Shown piece by piece: positions 37,380 through 46,084 of a stretch of 64,000 nucleotides of DNA (position 1 is its first letter; every line of letters begins with the position of its first letter). Origin of the DNA: Vandammella animalimorsus. GTDB lineage: Bacteria > Pseudomonadota > Gammaproteobacteria > Burkholderiales > Burkholderiaceae_C. A program made the position numbers and the translations under genes. The notes under the pieces are model-generated. The model searched no databases, was not told where the DNA came from, and saw only the letters and a program-made list of their open reading frames with translations. The DNA lies in NCBI RefSeq assembly GCF_002285265.1, contig NZ_NSJB01000001.1, positions 558,001 through 622,000 of the forward strand, given 5' to 3'.

Positions 37380-39230
37380 ATGGCTATTACTGAAATCAAA
37401 GTCCCCGACATCGGCGACTTTGCCGACGTGGCCGTCATCGAACTGCTGGTGCAGCCGGGCGACACGGTGAAGGTGGAGCAGTCGCTCATCACCGTGGAAA
37501 GCGACAAGGCCAGCATGGAAATCCCCAGCAGCCACGCGGGCGTGGTCAAGGAATTGAAGGTCAAGCTGGGCGACAAGGTGAGTGAAGGCAGCGTCATCCT
37601 CACGCTGGAAGCCAGCGAGGCCAGTGCTGCGGCGAACCCTCCCCCTCTGGGCGAGGGCAGGGTGGGGGCAAACGCGTCTGCCCCAGCGGTGGCCGCGCCC
37701 TCACCCCAACCCTCTCCCGCAGGCGGGAGAGGGAGCGATCACCCCGCGCCCACAGCTGCCCATTACAGCGGCAGCGCCGACGTGCAATGCGACGTGCTCG
37801 TGCTCGGCGGCGGCCCCGGCGGCTACAGCGCGGCCTTCCGCGCCGCCGATCTGGGCCTGAACGTGGTGCTGGTCGAGCGCTACGCCACGCTGGGCGGCGT
37901 GTGCCTGAACGTGGGCTGCATCCCGTCGAAGGCGCTGCTGCACGTGGCCGCCGTGATGGACGAGGTCGGCCACCTGGCCGCGCTGGGCGTGGACTACGGC
38001 GCGCCCAGGCTCGACATCGGCAAACTGCGCGCCCACAAGGAAAAAGTCATCGCCAAGCTCACCGGGGGCTTAAGCGCGATGGCCAAGATGCGCAAGGTGA
38101 AAGTGCTGCGCGGCTATGGCAGCTTCGTCGGCGCCAACCACCTGCAAGTGGAGGAAACCAGCGGCAGCGGCCAGGAGAAAACCGGCGGCAAGCAGGTCGT
38201 GCAATTTGCGCGCGCCATCATTGCCGCAGGCAGCCAGGCCGTGCGCCTGCCCTTCATGCCCGAAGACCCGCGCGTGGTCGATTCCACCGGCGCGCTGGCG
38301 CTCAAGAGTGTTCCGAAGCGCATGCTGGTGCTGGGCGGCGGCATCATCGGGCTGGAGATGGGCACCGTCTACAGCACCCTGGGCGCACGGCTTGACGTGG
38401 TGGAAATGATGGACGGCCTGATGCAAGGCGCCGACCGCGATCTGGTCAAGGTCTGGCAAAAGATGAACGCGCCGCGCTTCGACCACATCATGCTGGGCAC
38501 CAAGACCGTGGCCGCCCGCGCCACCGATACGGGCATCGAAGTCAGCTTCGAGGGCGAAGGCGCGCCGCCGCCGCAAACCTACGACCTGGTGCTGCAAGCC
38601 GTGGGCCGCAGCCCCAACGGCAAGAAAATTGGCGCCGAAAACGCGGGCGTGGCCGTCACCGAGCGCGGCTTCATCCCCGTGGACGTACACATGCGCACCA
38701 GTGCGCCGCACATCTTCGCCATTGGCGACATCGTCGGCCAGCCCATGCTGGCGCACAAGGCCGTGCACGAGGCGCACGTGGCCGCCGAAGTCATCGCCGG
38801 TGAACTCAAAGGCGACGAAAAGCTGGCCCGCGCCGCCTTCAACGCCCGTGTCATCCCCAGCGTGGCCTACACCGATCCCGAAGTCGCCTGGGTCGGCCTG
38901 ACCGAAGACCAGGCCAAGGCCCAGGGCGTGAAGGTGAAAAAAGGCCTGTTCCCCTGGAGCGCCTCCGGCCGCGCCATCGCCAACGGCCGAGACGAAGGCT
39001 TTACCAAGCTGCTGTTTGACGAAGCCACCCACCAGATCGTCGGCGGCGGCATCGTCGGCACCCACGCCGGCGACATGATCGGCGAAATCGCCCTGGCCAT
39101 CGAAATGGGCGCGGACGCCATCGACATCGGCAAGACCATCCACCCCCACCCCACGCTGGGCGAAAGCATCGGCATGGCCGCCGAGGTCGCCCACGGCAGC
39201 TGTACCGACCTGCCACCGCAGCGCAAGTAA
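37380..39230 (+). CDS. lpdA: Dihydrolipoamide dehydrogenase with N-terminal lipoyl domain (E3)
   Basis: E3 reoxidises the lipoyl groups of AceF, reducing NAD. The 616-residue product carries a lipoyl domain at 1-78 (Lys43 in ESDKASMEIP), a linker to about 135, then the flavoprotein: FAD site VLVLGGGPGGYSAAFRAADLG, redox disulfide GGVCLNVGCIPSKALL, NAD site LVLGGGIIGLEMG, FAD motif HIFAIGDIVGQPMLAHKA, and the C-terminal catalytic IHPHPTLGES. E3 with a fused lipoyl domain is known in Burkholderiales and Neisseria. The linker contains two REP-like palindromes. The ATG follows AGAGGGGG. Confidence 0.97.
   Translation: MAITEIKVPDIGDFADVAVIELLVQPGDTVKVEQSLITVESDKASMEIPSSHAGVVKELKVKLGDKVSEGSVILTLEASEASAAANPPPLGEGRVGANASAPAVAAPSPQPSPAGGRGSDHPAPTAAHYSGSADVQCDVLVLGGGPGGYSAAFRAADLGLNVVLVERYATLGGVCLNVGCIPSKALLHVAAVMDEVGHLAALGVDYGAPRLDIGKLRAHKEKVIAKLTGGLSAMAKMRKVKVLRGYGSFVGANHLQVEETSGSGQEKTGGKQVVQFARAIIAAGSQAVRLPFMPEDPRVVDSTGALALKSVPKRMLVLGGGIIGLEMGTVYSTLGARLDVVEMMDGLMQGADRDLVKVWQKMNAPRFDHIMLGTKTVAARATDTGIEVSFEGEGAPPPQTYDLVLQAVGRSPNGKKIGAENAGVAVTERGFIPVDVHMRTSAPHIFAIGDIVGQPMLAHKAVHEAHVAAEVIAGELKGDEKLARAAFNARVIPSVAYTDPEVAWVGLTEDQAKAQGVKVKKGLFPWSASGRAIANGRDEGFTKLLFDEATHQIVGGGIVGTHAGDMIGEIALAIEMGADAIDIGKTIHPHPTLGESIGMAAEVAHGSCTDLPPQRK
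37637..37733. repeat. Pair of REP-like palindromes translated as an LpdA linker
   Basis: Element 1 (37637-37669) has CCCTC/GAGGG arms followed by GCAGGGTGGGGGC. Element 2 (37698-37733) begins CCCTCACCCCAA and has the stem CCCTCTCCCGC with GCGGGAGAGGG. They face each other, an arrangement like bacterial interspersed mosaic elements, and lie in frame in the Pro/Ala linker at about residues 86-118. Confidence 0.8.
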
Positions 39231-39247
39231 GGGGGCAAGTGCCCAGC

Positions 39248-39260
39248 AAAAATCAGATAG
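39248..39260. repeat. Left imperfect direct repeat flanking the AT-rich block
   Basis: AAAAATCAGATAG here and AAAAATCGGATAA at 40948-40960 match at 11 of 13 positions and bracket the AT-rich OLD-like gene. They could be a decayed target duplication or chance similarity in AT-rich DNA. Confidence 0.35.
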
Positions 39261-39352
39261 CTACAAGTTCACATGCAGAAGATCGTATAGCCTAGAAGAA
39301 ACCCGGCTTTGGGATGAATACTCGGATTTCTTCAATCAAACAAGGAGGTTTG

Positions 39353-39421
39353 GTGAGTTTGATTGCTGTGTGCCGGTTCTTGCTTAGTGATGGAATTTCA
39401 CGGGTGGTATCTAATATATAG
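39353..39421 (+). CDS. Possible 22-codon mini-ORF before the OLD-like gene
   Basis: A GTG-started frame of 22 codons (GTG 39353, TAG 39419-39421) follows an AAGGAGG sequence with a short spacer, the best ribosome site in this AT-rich gap. It ends 10 bp before the ATG of the ATPase gene, so it could couple translation. The product, about SLIAVCRFLLSDGISRVVSN, has no recognised function. It is too short to be sure it is made. Confidence 0.3.
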   Translation: MSLIAVCRFLLSDGISRVVSNI

Positions 39422-39431
39422 ATGGGGTGTT

Positions 39432-40949
39432 ATGGCAAATATTTCTGAAATAAATGAAGAGATAGAAAAAATTAATAAGAAGTGGAATAATCCGCAGGCT
39501 CGAGATGGGCTTTTTGGTAACATATTGAAATCAATCTCTATAACTGGAGTTCGAGGGCTATCTGCAAAGATAGATTTTTCATGGCCGGTTACAGCCATTG
39601 CCGGTACGAATGGGAGTGGGAAAACCACTGTATTACAGCTTTGCTCGGCAGCATACGTAGGTCAGCAAGGGGGGCGTATTTATAAAATTGGGGACTGGGT
39701 ACGGAATGCATTGGGTGATGAAACGCCAGCATTTGGAGATGGGTCATCGGTTTCGTTTAGTTTTTGGAACGATCACTCAACCTTAAATATTCCGTATAGA
39801 AAGGAGCGCACTCGCTGGGGCTATCCTCGTCATGACAATCCAACTAGAAATGTAGAGTTTTTTGGAATAGCTAATTTTGCCCCAAGAATTGAAAGAAAAG
39901 ATCGTCTTCATGTATTTCGATCAAAATTAGAGATTAAGGAAAGGAATAAGTTTAAGCAGGAGTTGTTAGGCAGTATTTCTACTGTACTGGGGGTTCCTTA
40001 TCCAGCGGGTAGTATGCATAAGGTTGGCCTTCCTAAGGGAGACTGGAGTGATTCACTTCCTCAGGTCAAGAAAGGTGATTATACATATGGCGAGCCACAC
40101 ATGGGTGCTGGTGAGCAGAAGGTAATCCGCCTCATTCAGTCGCTTGAACTGCTCCCAGATAAGTCGCTGGTACTTCTCGAAGAACCGGAGATTACTCTTC
40201 ATCCAGATGCACAACGCGGTTTGGCTTGGTATTTAATGTCACTCGCCAGGCGTAAGGGGCATCAAATTATTTTGGCCACTCATTCCGCAGCACTTTTTGA
40301 AACACTGCCACCAGATGCACGAGTATTACTTGCGCGTACTCAAAAAGGCGTAACTGTTGTGCCGAAGGCGCCAGCTATTGCTGCGGCTCGTGCACTCTCT
40401 GGGATTGCCAATTCCAACAAAGATTTGATTTTGGTTGAGGACTATGTTGGTAAAAATTTTCTATGTGAGATCCTGCGTCGCTATGACAAGAGTCTGCTTA
40501 CGAACTGTTCTATTGTGCCTGTCGGTAATACAGATGATGTTTACCGATTAGTCAAGAGCTTCAGAGATGAGGGGGTTCGAGCAGTAGGAGTAAGAGATCC
40601 AGATATTGGTGATGCACCCCAATGCGGAATTTTTTCGTTGCCTGGTGAAGTTGCGCCTGAAATGCTTCTACTAGAGGAGTCAAACATTAAGGCTGCTGAG
40701 AGTTTGCTTAACGGATTAACGGATGCGTTCGCGAAAGCTAGTATGGTAGGTCAAGATTATAATGGTAGTGCTCGTGCTAAGAGGGTATTTCCTGCGTTGG
40801 CTAAAGAAATGCAAATGGATGTTGAGGGACTTAGCGATCGCTTGACGATTGCTTGGTTGAATGGAAATGAAGCCGCTGCTCGCGAACTTGTTGAGAAGAT
40901 ACGCTCTGTAATGGGTAGTGATACAAAAAGGGTGGGTATGGATAAATAA
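39432..40949 (+). CDS. OLD-like ATPase with C-terminal TOPRIM region
   Basis: The 505-residue product has an ABC/SMC-type ATPase: Walker A GTNGSGKT (58-65), signature-like GAGEQ (225-229), Walker B LVLLEEPEITLHP (246-258) and ATHS (282-285). A TOPRIM-like part follows (LILVEDYVGKNFL, Glu336; VGVRDPDIGD, Asp389/Asp391). This is the layout of OLD-family nucleases, such as P2 Old and GajA, that act in phage defence. No UvrD-like helicase, reverse transcriptase or AriA/B partner lies beside it, so a stand-alone (class 1-like) OLD is most likely. It is AT-rich with rare codons, so transferred. The ATG at 39432 is preferred to a start at 39363. Confidence 0.82.
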   Translation: MANISEINEEIEKINKKWNNPQARDGLFGNILKSISITGVRGLSAKIDFSWPVTAIAGTNGSGKTTVLQLCSAAYVGQQGGRIYKIGDWVRNALGDETPAFGDGSSVSFSFWNDHSTLNIPYRKERTRWGYPRHDNPTRNVEFFGIANFAPRIERKDRLHVFRSKLEIKERNKFKQELLGSISTVLGVPYPAGSMHKVGLPKGDWSDSLPQVKKGDYTYGEPHMGAGEQKVIRLIQSLELLPDKSLVLLEEPEITLHPDAQRGLAWYLMSLARRKGHQIILATHSAALFETLPPDARVLLARTQKGVTVVPKAPAIAAARALSGIANSNKDLILVEDYVGKNFLCEILRRYDKSLLTNCSIVPVGNTDDVYRLVKSFRDEGVRAVGVRDPDIGDAPQCGIFSLPGEVAPEMLLLEESNIKAAESLLNGLTDAFAKASMVGQDYNGSARAKRVFPALAKEMQMDVEGLSDRLTIAWLNGNEAAARELVEKIRSVMGSDTKRVGMDK

Positions 40950-40960
40950 AAATCGGATAA
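40948..40960. repeat. Right imperfect direct repeat flanking the AT-rich block
   Basis: AAAAATCGGATAA begins one base before the end of the ATPase stop codon and pairs with the copy at 39248-39260 (11 of 13 identical). Confidence 0.35.
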
Positions 40961-41046
40961 GAGGTGTTTTAATTTCCCATTGTCTTGCTAACTTTTATGA
41001 TTTTTTAAGAAATTTGCTATTTTAATTTTGGCTCTTCACTATAGAA

Positions 41047-41068
41047 AGTCGGTAGCGGAATACCGACT
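41047..41068. terminator. Inverted repeat after the OLD-like gene
   Basis: AGTCGGTA (41047-41054) and TACCGACT (41061-41068) form a perfect 8-bp stem with loop GCGGAA, about 100 bp past the ATPase stop. No U-run follows, so it is a possible rather than typical terminator. The rest of the gap 40950-41231 changes from AT-rich to GC-rich at about 41100 and holds no gene. Confidence 0.4.
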
Positions 41069-41231
41069 CTACAAGCCAGCCATTAGCAGAGTTCCCTTTC
41101 AGTAAGTTGCGCTTAGGCGCAGCCAAGTCGTTTGATGCCCACATCATCTAGGCTTTGAATGCCTGTGCCTCTAAAGCGTAACTTCTGCGGCGCAGCCAGC
41201 CCATGGCGTTATTACGAGGGAGGAGGACCGC

Positions 41232-42557
41232 ATGCGAGCACCCATATTCACAACGGCCAATGCCGACAGCGCGGCCCGAGCCGCTTGGCTCGCTGGCCTG
41301 ATGGGCTTGGCGGGCGCATGGCCTGCCCAGGCGCAAGGGGAGGGCGGCGAGGAGGCCAGCGATGCCCAAATCATGGCCCAGGCCATTCGCGAAGCCAAGG
41401 CCTACCAGCGCGGGGCCAGCGGGCCAATGGGCGCGCCGCCACAGTCAGGCCAGCCGCTGCAGCCCGCCTTGCTGGCCCCGGTCTTTCAAAGCGCGGCGCA
41501 GGCGCGCAACCAAGCGGGCGTGACGCTGCGCTTTACTGCCCAGGCGCCGGCACGCTTTGCCGGCCGGCGCCTGGCGCTGGAGAAAGCGACCAGGGACCAG
41601 TGCTACACCGATGCGCCCTTGCGCCCCGGCGCGGCCTGCCGCAGCGTCACGCCCGAAGCCATGGATCGCATCGCCCAGGCGCAGCGCTGGTACGCCCGCA
41701 GCCAGGCGGCCGCCAGCGAGCAAAAGCGCCACTACAAGGAGCGCAGCGCGCACAGCGACGCCCCTTGCCAGGAGTGGATGGCGGCGCTGCCGCCGGACTT
41801 CACGGCGCTGCACATCGACCAGCCCGCCCGCATCGGCCAGGGCAAGCGCTTGCAGGGCATCCAGCTCAAGGGCGACGACAGCGGCGGCGGCGTGGTCTAC
41901 CACGTGCAGGCGCGCATCAACCAGCCGGACAAGCCCGTCGTGCTGCTGCTGAGCAGCTACTACCCCACCATCTGGCAGATCTCGCGCAGCCCGCAGACGC
42001 GCATCGCCGCCGTCTGGGCCAGCGGCTACCACCGCCAATACCCCATCGGCACCGATGAGCAAGTGCCCGTGCTCACCACCTCCCACGACGAGCCGCGCTG
42101 CAAAAGCCACCGCCCCCAGGGCCTGCCGTCTTTTGCCAGCCAGGCGCAGAAGTTCAGCAGCAACCGCACGGGCGAAGTGCTCATCGGCGAGCCCAGCGCC
42201 CGGTGGATATCGCACGGCCACATCGCCAGCCTGCAAAAAGGCAGCGATGAGCTGCACTCGGGCCAGGGCGGCATGGAGCAATTGCTGCAGCGCGGCATCG
42301 TGCGCCAGGCCACCGAGCGTGAATACGCGGCCAACCGCCAGCAGCGCGGCCAGCGCGCCTATCTGCGCAACCAGCCGGACGCACCCGTCCAAGACCATTA
42401 CCGCATCCTGCAAGCCATGCGCTTTCCCAGCGGCATGTACGGCGGCTATTCGGCCCACTTCTATGTGCCCGAGGGCGTGCCCTTGCCCGAAGGCGACGTG
42501 GGGCACAACAGCATCTACCTGCTGCCCAGCGGCTATTGCCTGGGGATTTGCCCCTGA
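41232..42557 (+). CDS. Secreted protein of unknown function
   Basis: The 441-residue product has an N-terminal export signal (ARAAWLAGLMGLAGAWPAQAQ, cleavage likely near residue 35). A low-complexity Gln/Ala segment follows, and a beta-rich region around 215-290 (GVVYHVQARINQPDKPVVLLLSSYYPTIWQI) that resembles the core of carbohydrate-binding or adhesin-like folds only in outline. Four or more Cys residues could form disulfides. No catalytic motif is recognised. The ATG follows a strong GGGAGGAGG. Composition is GC-rich, unlike the gene before it. Confidence 0.7.
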   Translation: MRAPIFTTANADSAARAAWLAGLMGLAGAWPAQAQGEGGEEASDAQIMAQAIREAKAYQRGASGPMGAPPQSGQPLQPALLAPVFQSAAQARNQAGVTLRFTAQAPARFAGRRLALEKATRDQCYTDAPLRPGAACRSVTPEAMDRIAQAQRWYARSQAAASEQKRHYKERSAHSDAPCQEWMAALPPDFTALHIDQPARIGQGKRLQGIQLKGDDSGGGVVYHVQARINQPDKPVVLLLSSYYPTIWQISRSPQTRIAAVWASGYHRQYPIGTDEQVPVLTTSHDEPRCKSHRPQGLPSFASQAQKFSSNRTGEVLIGEPSARWISHGHIASLQKGSDELHSGQGGMEQLLQRGIVRQATEREYAANRQQRGQRAYLRNQPDAPVQDHYRILQAMRFPSGMYGGYSAHFYVPEGVPLPEGDVGHNSIYLLPSGYCLGICP

Positions 42558-42640
42558 GTGGGGCAGATGCGGGCATCGTTCTGGAACGCGCAGGGCGGCT
42601 GCTTGCCATCACGCAGCCGCTGGAATATATTGCAGGCGAT

Positions 42641-43072
42641 ATGATGCTGTACGTGCTGGATACCAATGTGCTTGTGGCCGCATTGCGCAGCCCGGCGGGG
42701 TTTTCTGCAGAGCTGCTGCGGCGCACGCTGCTGGGCCGCTTGCGCGTGGCGTGCAGCGTGCCGGTGTTCATGGAGTATGAAGCCGTACTGCTGCGGCCCG
42801 AACATCTGGCTGCGGCTGAGCTGTCTGCATCAGCGGTGTGCAATGTGCTGGATGTGCTGGCCGGTGTCGTGCAAACCGTGGAGATTCACTTCCTATGGAG
42901 GCCCCAGTTGCGCGATCCGCACGACGACATGGTGCTGGAGCTGGCCGTCAATGCCCAGCGCTGGGGCCGGCCCGTGGGCATCGTGACCTTTAACCAGCGC
43001 GACTATCTTCCCCAAGCCCGGCACTTTGGCCTGGCGCTTGCCTCACCCCGGCAAATCATCGAAGGAGATTGA
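42641..43072 (+). CDS. PIN-domain toxin of a toxin-antitoxin pair
   Basis: The 143-residue product is a PIN-domain ribonuclease of the COG1569 type. The first acidic residue is in YVLDTNVLVAALRS, followed by FMEYEAVLLRPEH (Glu), the DPHDDMVLELAV acidic pair and VTFNQRDYLPQA. PIN toxins cleave RNA and are held inactive by the partner. The ATG at 42641 begins the domain directly; an upstream frame to 42536 overlaps the previous gene and is not needed. The antitoxin starts 1 bp after its stop. Confidence 0.85.
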   Translation: MMLYVLDTNVLVAALRSPAGFSAELLRRTLLGRLRVACSVPVFMEYEAVLLRPEHLAAAELSASAVCNVLDVLAGVVQTVEIHFLWRPQLRDPHDDMVLELAVNAQRWGRPVGIVTFNQRDYLPQARHFGLALASPRQIIEGD

Positions 43073-43073
43073 A

Positions 43074-43319
43074 ATGGGAACCCCCAGCAACTATGCCCTG
43101 CGCCTGCCGCGCTCCTTGAAAGCCGGCGCCGAACAAGTCGCCCGCGAGGACGGCAGCACGCTGAACCAGTTCATCGTCAGTGCGGTGGCCGAAAAGCTGG
43201 CTGCGCTGAAGACGGCCGACTATTTCATGCAGCGTGCAGAGCGCGGTGACATGGCTGCGGCCCTGGCTACGCTGGGCCGCGCTGGCGGCCAGCAGCCGGA
43301 AGGCGAGGATGCGCCTTGA
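43074..43319 (+). CDS. Ribbon-helix-helix antitoxin
   Basis: The 81-residue product has a short ribbon-helix-helix fold: strand NYALRLPRSLKAGAEQVA, then EDGSTLNQFIVSAVAEKLAAL, as in Arc/HicB-C-terminal-type antitoxins that bind their own promoter. The acidic C-terminal tail (GGQQPEGEDAP) probably contacts the toxin. The GAAGGAGATTGA ribosome site overlaps the toxin stop. Toxin-first order is the less common arrangement. Confidence 0.85.
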   Translation: MGTPSNYALRLPRSLKAGAEQVAREDGSTLNQFIVSAVAEKLAALKTADYFMQRAERGDMAAALATLGRAGGQQPEGEDAP

Positions 43320-43376
43320 TTGCTCTCCTTGATGATCGCGCTTTGAGATCGGGGCGGGGCAAGATCGGGCGCGCCA

Positions 43377-44564
43377 CTACAGCCGAGCCAGCCGCTGCAA
43401 TGCGGCGCGCAGGGTGTCGTCCTGCTTGGCAAAGCAAAAGCGGATGAGCTTCTGGTCGAACCCGTCGCCATAGAAGGCCGACAGCGGGATGGCGGCCACG
43501 CCGATCTCGCGCGTGAGCCATTGGCAGAACTGGTCTTCCGGCAGGTCGCGCTCGGGCACGGTGAGGTCTTCGATGCCCACGCACTGGAAGTAGCTGCCTT
43601 CGCAGGGCAAGAGCTTGAACTGGGTCTGCGCCAGCCCTTCACGGAACAGGTCGCGCTTGGCCTGGTAGAAGGCGGGCAGCCCCAGATAGGGCGCGGCATC
43701 CTGCATGTAGGCGGCCAGGCCATGCTGCATGGGGGTGTTGACGGTGAACACGTTGAACTGGTGCACCTTGCGGAACTCGGCGCTGAGCGCGGCGGGGGCG
43801 AGCACGTAGCCCACCTTCCAGCCCGTGACGTGGTAGGTCTTGCCAAAGCTGCTGACGATGAAGGCGCGCGCGGCCAGGCCGGGGTAGCGCGCGGCGCTTT
43901 CGTGGCGCAGCGGGGCGTAGGCCATGTGCTCGTACACCTCGTCGGAAATGAGCAGGACGTTGGTGGGTGCCAGCAGCTCTTGCAGGCGCAGCATGTCCTG
44001 GCGCGACCAGACGGTGGCGCTGGGGTTGTGCGGGGTGTTGATGATGAGCGCGCGGGTTTTGGGGCCGATGGCGGCGGCGATCTGGTCGAAGTCGGGCCGG
44101 AAGCTGCCGGGCGTCAGCGGCACGCGCACGGCCGTGGCGCCGGCCAGGGCGATGCCGGGCAGGTAGCTGTCGTAGCAGGGTTCGAGCACGATCACCTCGT
44201 CGCCCGGCCTGGCGCAACACAGCAGCGCGGTGAAGATGGCCTGCGTGGCCCCGGCGGTGACGGTGACTTCGCGCTCGGCGCAGTAGGCGCGGCCGTACAG
44301 CGCCCCGGTCTTGGCGGCGATGGCCTGGCGCAGCGCGGGCACGCCGGCCATGGGCGGGTACTGGTTGTGGCCCTGCTGCATGGCGGCGCTGACGGCCTCC
44401 GGCAGGCGCGGGTCGCAGCCAAAGTCGGGAAAGCCCTGGCCCAGGTTGATGGCCTGGTGCTCGGCCGCCAGCGCGGACATGACGCTGAAGATGGTGGCGC
44501 CCACCTGGGGCAGGCGCGAGGCGATGGCGGGCGTGGCCGAAGCCAGAGTGGGTGCGGCAGGCAT
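43377..44564 (-). CDS. PLP-dependent aminotransferase (YbdL/methionine aminotransferase type)
   Basis: The 395-residue fold-type I aminotransferase has INLGQGFPDFGCDP, the PLP ring contact region TAGATQAIFTALL, INTPHNPSATVW, ISDEVYEHMAY, the PLP Lys in SSFGKTYHVTGWKVGY and the C-terminal Arg in KLIRFCFAKQ. These fit the YbdL/kynurenine-aminotransferase subgroup, which uses methionine and aromatic amino acids, rather than HisC. It follows hisD by 52 bp on the same strand, where hisC usually stands. The ATG at 44564 is used. Confidence 0.87.
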   Translation of the reverse strand: MPAAPTLASATPAIASRLPQVGATIFSVMSALAAEHQAINLGQGFPDFGCDPRLPEAVSAAMQQGHNQYPPMAGVPALRQAIAAKTGALYGRAYCAEREVTVTAGATQAIFTALLCCARPGDEVIVLEPCYDSYLPGIALAGATAVRVPLTPGSFRPDFDQIAAAIGPKTRALIINTPHNPSATVWSRQDMLRLQELLAPTNVLLISDEVYEHMAYAPLRHESAARYPGLAARAFIVSSFGKTYHVTGWKVGYVLAPAALSAEFRKVHQFNVFTVNTPMQHGLAAYMQDAAPYLGLPAFYQAKRDLFREGLAQTQFKLLPCEGSYFQCVGIEDLTVPERDLPEDQFCQWLTREIGVAAIPLSAFYGDGFDQKLIRFCFAKQDDTLRAALQRLARL

Positions 44565-44616
44565 GGCGGCAGAAAGAGAAGGCCCTGAGCGTGCTCGCCG
44601 GGCCGGATGAGACAGC

Positions 44617-45942
44617 TCAGTCGCCCGCCTGCATGCGCATGGCCGCGGCCTGGGCGTGGGCCTGCAGGCCCTCGCCTTCGGCCAGCACCTGGGCGATGGC
44701 GCCAAGCTGGCGCGCGCCGGCCGGGCTGACTTCGATCAGCGAGCTGCGCTTTTGGAAGTCCATGACCGACAGCGGCGAGGAAAAGCGCGCCGTGCCGCTG
44801 GTGGGCAGCACGTGGTTGGGGCCGGCGCAGTAATCGCCCAGCGATTCGCTGGTGTAGGCCCCCAGGAAGATGGCGCCGGCGTGGCGCAGCAGTGGCTCCC
44901 AGCGCTGGGGCTCGCGGCTGGAGATTTCCAGGTGCTCGGGCGCGATGCGGTTGCTGATGGCGCAGGCCTCATCCATGTCGCGGGTCTGGATCAGCGCGCC
45001 GCGGCCGTTCAGGCTCTGGGCGATGATGGCCGCGCGCGGCAGCGTGGGCAGCAGGCGGTCGATGGCCTGCTGCACGGCGTCGATGTAGGCCGCATCCGGG
45101 CACAGCAGAATGCTTTGCGCCAGCTCATCGTGCTCGGCCTGGGAGAACAAGTCCATGGCCACCCAGTCCGGCGGTGTGCTGCCGTCGGCCAGCACCAGGA
45201 TTTCGCTGGGCCCGGCGATCATGTCGATGCCCACCTGGCCGAAGACGTGCTTCTTGGCGCTGGCCACGTAGGCGTTGCCGGGGCCGGTGATTTTGTCCAC
45301 CTTGGGCACGGTCTGCGTGCCATAGGCCAGCGCGGCAATGGCCTGGGCGCCGCCGATGGTGAACACCCGGTGCACGCCGGCCACGTGGGCCGCGGCCAGC
45401 ACCAGCGGGTTTTTCTCGCCCCGGGGGGTGGGGGCGACCATGATGATTTGCCCCACGCCGGCGACCTGGGCGGGCATGGCGTTCATCAGCACGCTGGAGG
45501 GGTAGGCGGCCTTGCCGCCGGGCACGTAGATGCCGGCGCGATCCAGCGGCGTGACTTTCTGGCCCAGCAGGCTGCCGTCTTCGTCGCGGTAGCTCCAGCT
45601 CTGGCCGGCGGCCTGTTTCTGTGCCTCGTGGTAGCGGCGGATGCGCGCGGCGGCCTGTTGCAGCGCCTGGCGCTGGGGCTGGGGCAGGCCGTCGAAGGCG
45701 GTCTGCAACTCACTGGCGGGGATTTCCAACTCGGCCACGCTGGCCGCTTGCAGGCCGTCGAACTGCTGGCTCAGGCGCAGCACGGCGGCGTCGCCCTCCT
45801 GGCGCACGGCCTGCAGGATGTCGGTCACGCGCTGCTCGATGGCCGCGTCGGTATCGGCGCTCCAGTGCAGGCGCTGCTGAAACTGGGCCTCGAAATCGGG
45901 CGACTGGGTGGACAGGCGCAGGGGGCTGGCTTTGAAGGTCAT
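44617..45942 (-). CDS. hisD: Histidinol dehydrogenase
   Basis: HisD oxidises L-histidinol to L-histidine in two NAD-dependent steps, using zinc. The 441-residue product has the normal length. It contains [47 protein letters not shown], the segment [24 protein letters not shown] (zinc-binding Gln/His) and the late [16 protein letters not shown]. The ATG at 45942 gives [10 protein letters not shown]; the upstream 61 codons are noise. It lies 142 bp after hisG. Confidence 0.95.
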   Translation of the reverse strand: MTFKASPLRLSTQSPDFEAQFQQRLHWSADTDAAIEQRVTDILQAVRQEGDAAVLRLSQQFDGLQAASVAELEIPASELQTAFDGLPQPQRQALQQAAARIRRYHEAQKQAAGQSWSYRDEDGSLLGQKVTPLDRAGIYVPGGKAAYPSSVLMNAMPAQVAGVGQIIMVAPTPRGEKNPLVLAAAHVAGVHRVFTIGGAQAIAALAYGTQTVPKVDKITGPGNAYVASAKKHVFGQVGIDMIAGPSEILVLADGSTPPDWVAMDLFSQAEHDELAQSILLCPDAAYIDAVQQAIDRLLPTLPRAAIIAQSLNGRGALIQTRDMDEACAISNRIAPEHLEISSREPQRWEPLLRHAGAIFLGAYTSESLGDYCAGPNHVLPTSGTARFSSPLSVMDFQKRSSLIEVSPAGARQLGAIAQVLAEGEGLQAHAQAAAMRMQAGD

Positions 45943-46084
45943 GGCAAAAAGGGCGGGCAATGAAGGCGCTGGGGCACTTGGCGCTGGCGCTGCGGCCATG
46001 GGGCATGGCAGCGGGCGTGCGCCGCAGCGCAGCGGCGGGGGCGCGGAGCGGATGGGGGCAGCAGCCAGGGCAGGGGCGCAAGCC

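Noticed and set aside
39432-40949. Gabija, PARIS or retron system
   Set aside because: No UvrD-like helicase, second ATPase/TOPRIM partner, or reverse transcriptase with a structured ncRNA is next to the OLD-like gene.
41100-41220. Possible integron attC-like site
   Set aside because: Short inverted GCGC and GCGTAAC motifs are present, but the conserved core sites and their spacing do not match, and no integrase gene is in the window.
42536-42640. Upstream extension of the PIN toxin gene
   Set aside because: It overlaps the end of the preceding gene, and the PIN fold begins exactly at the ATG at 42641.
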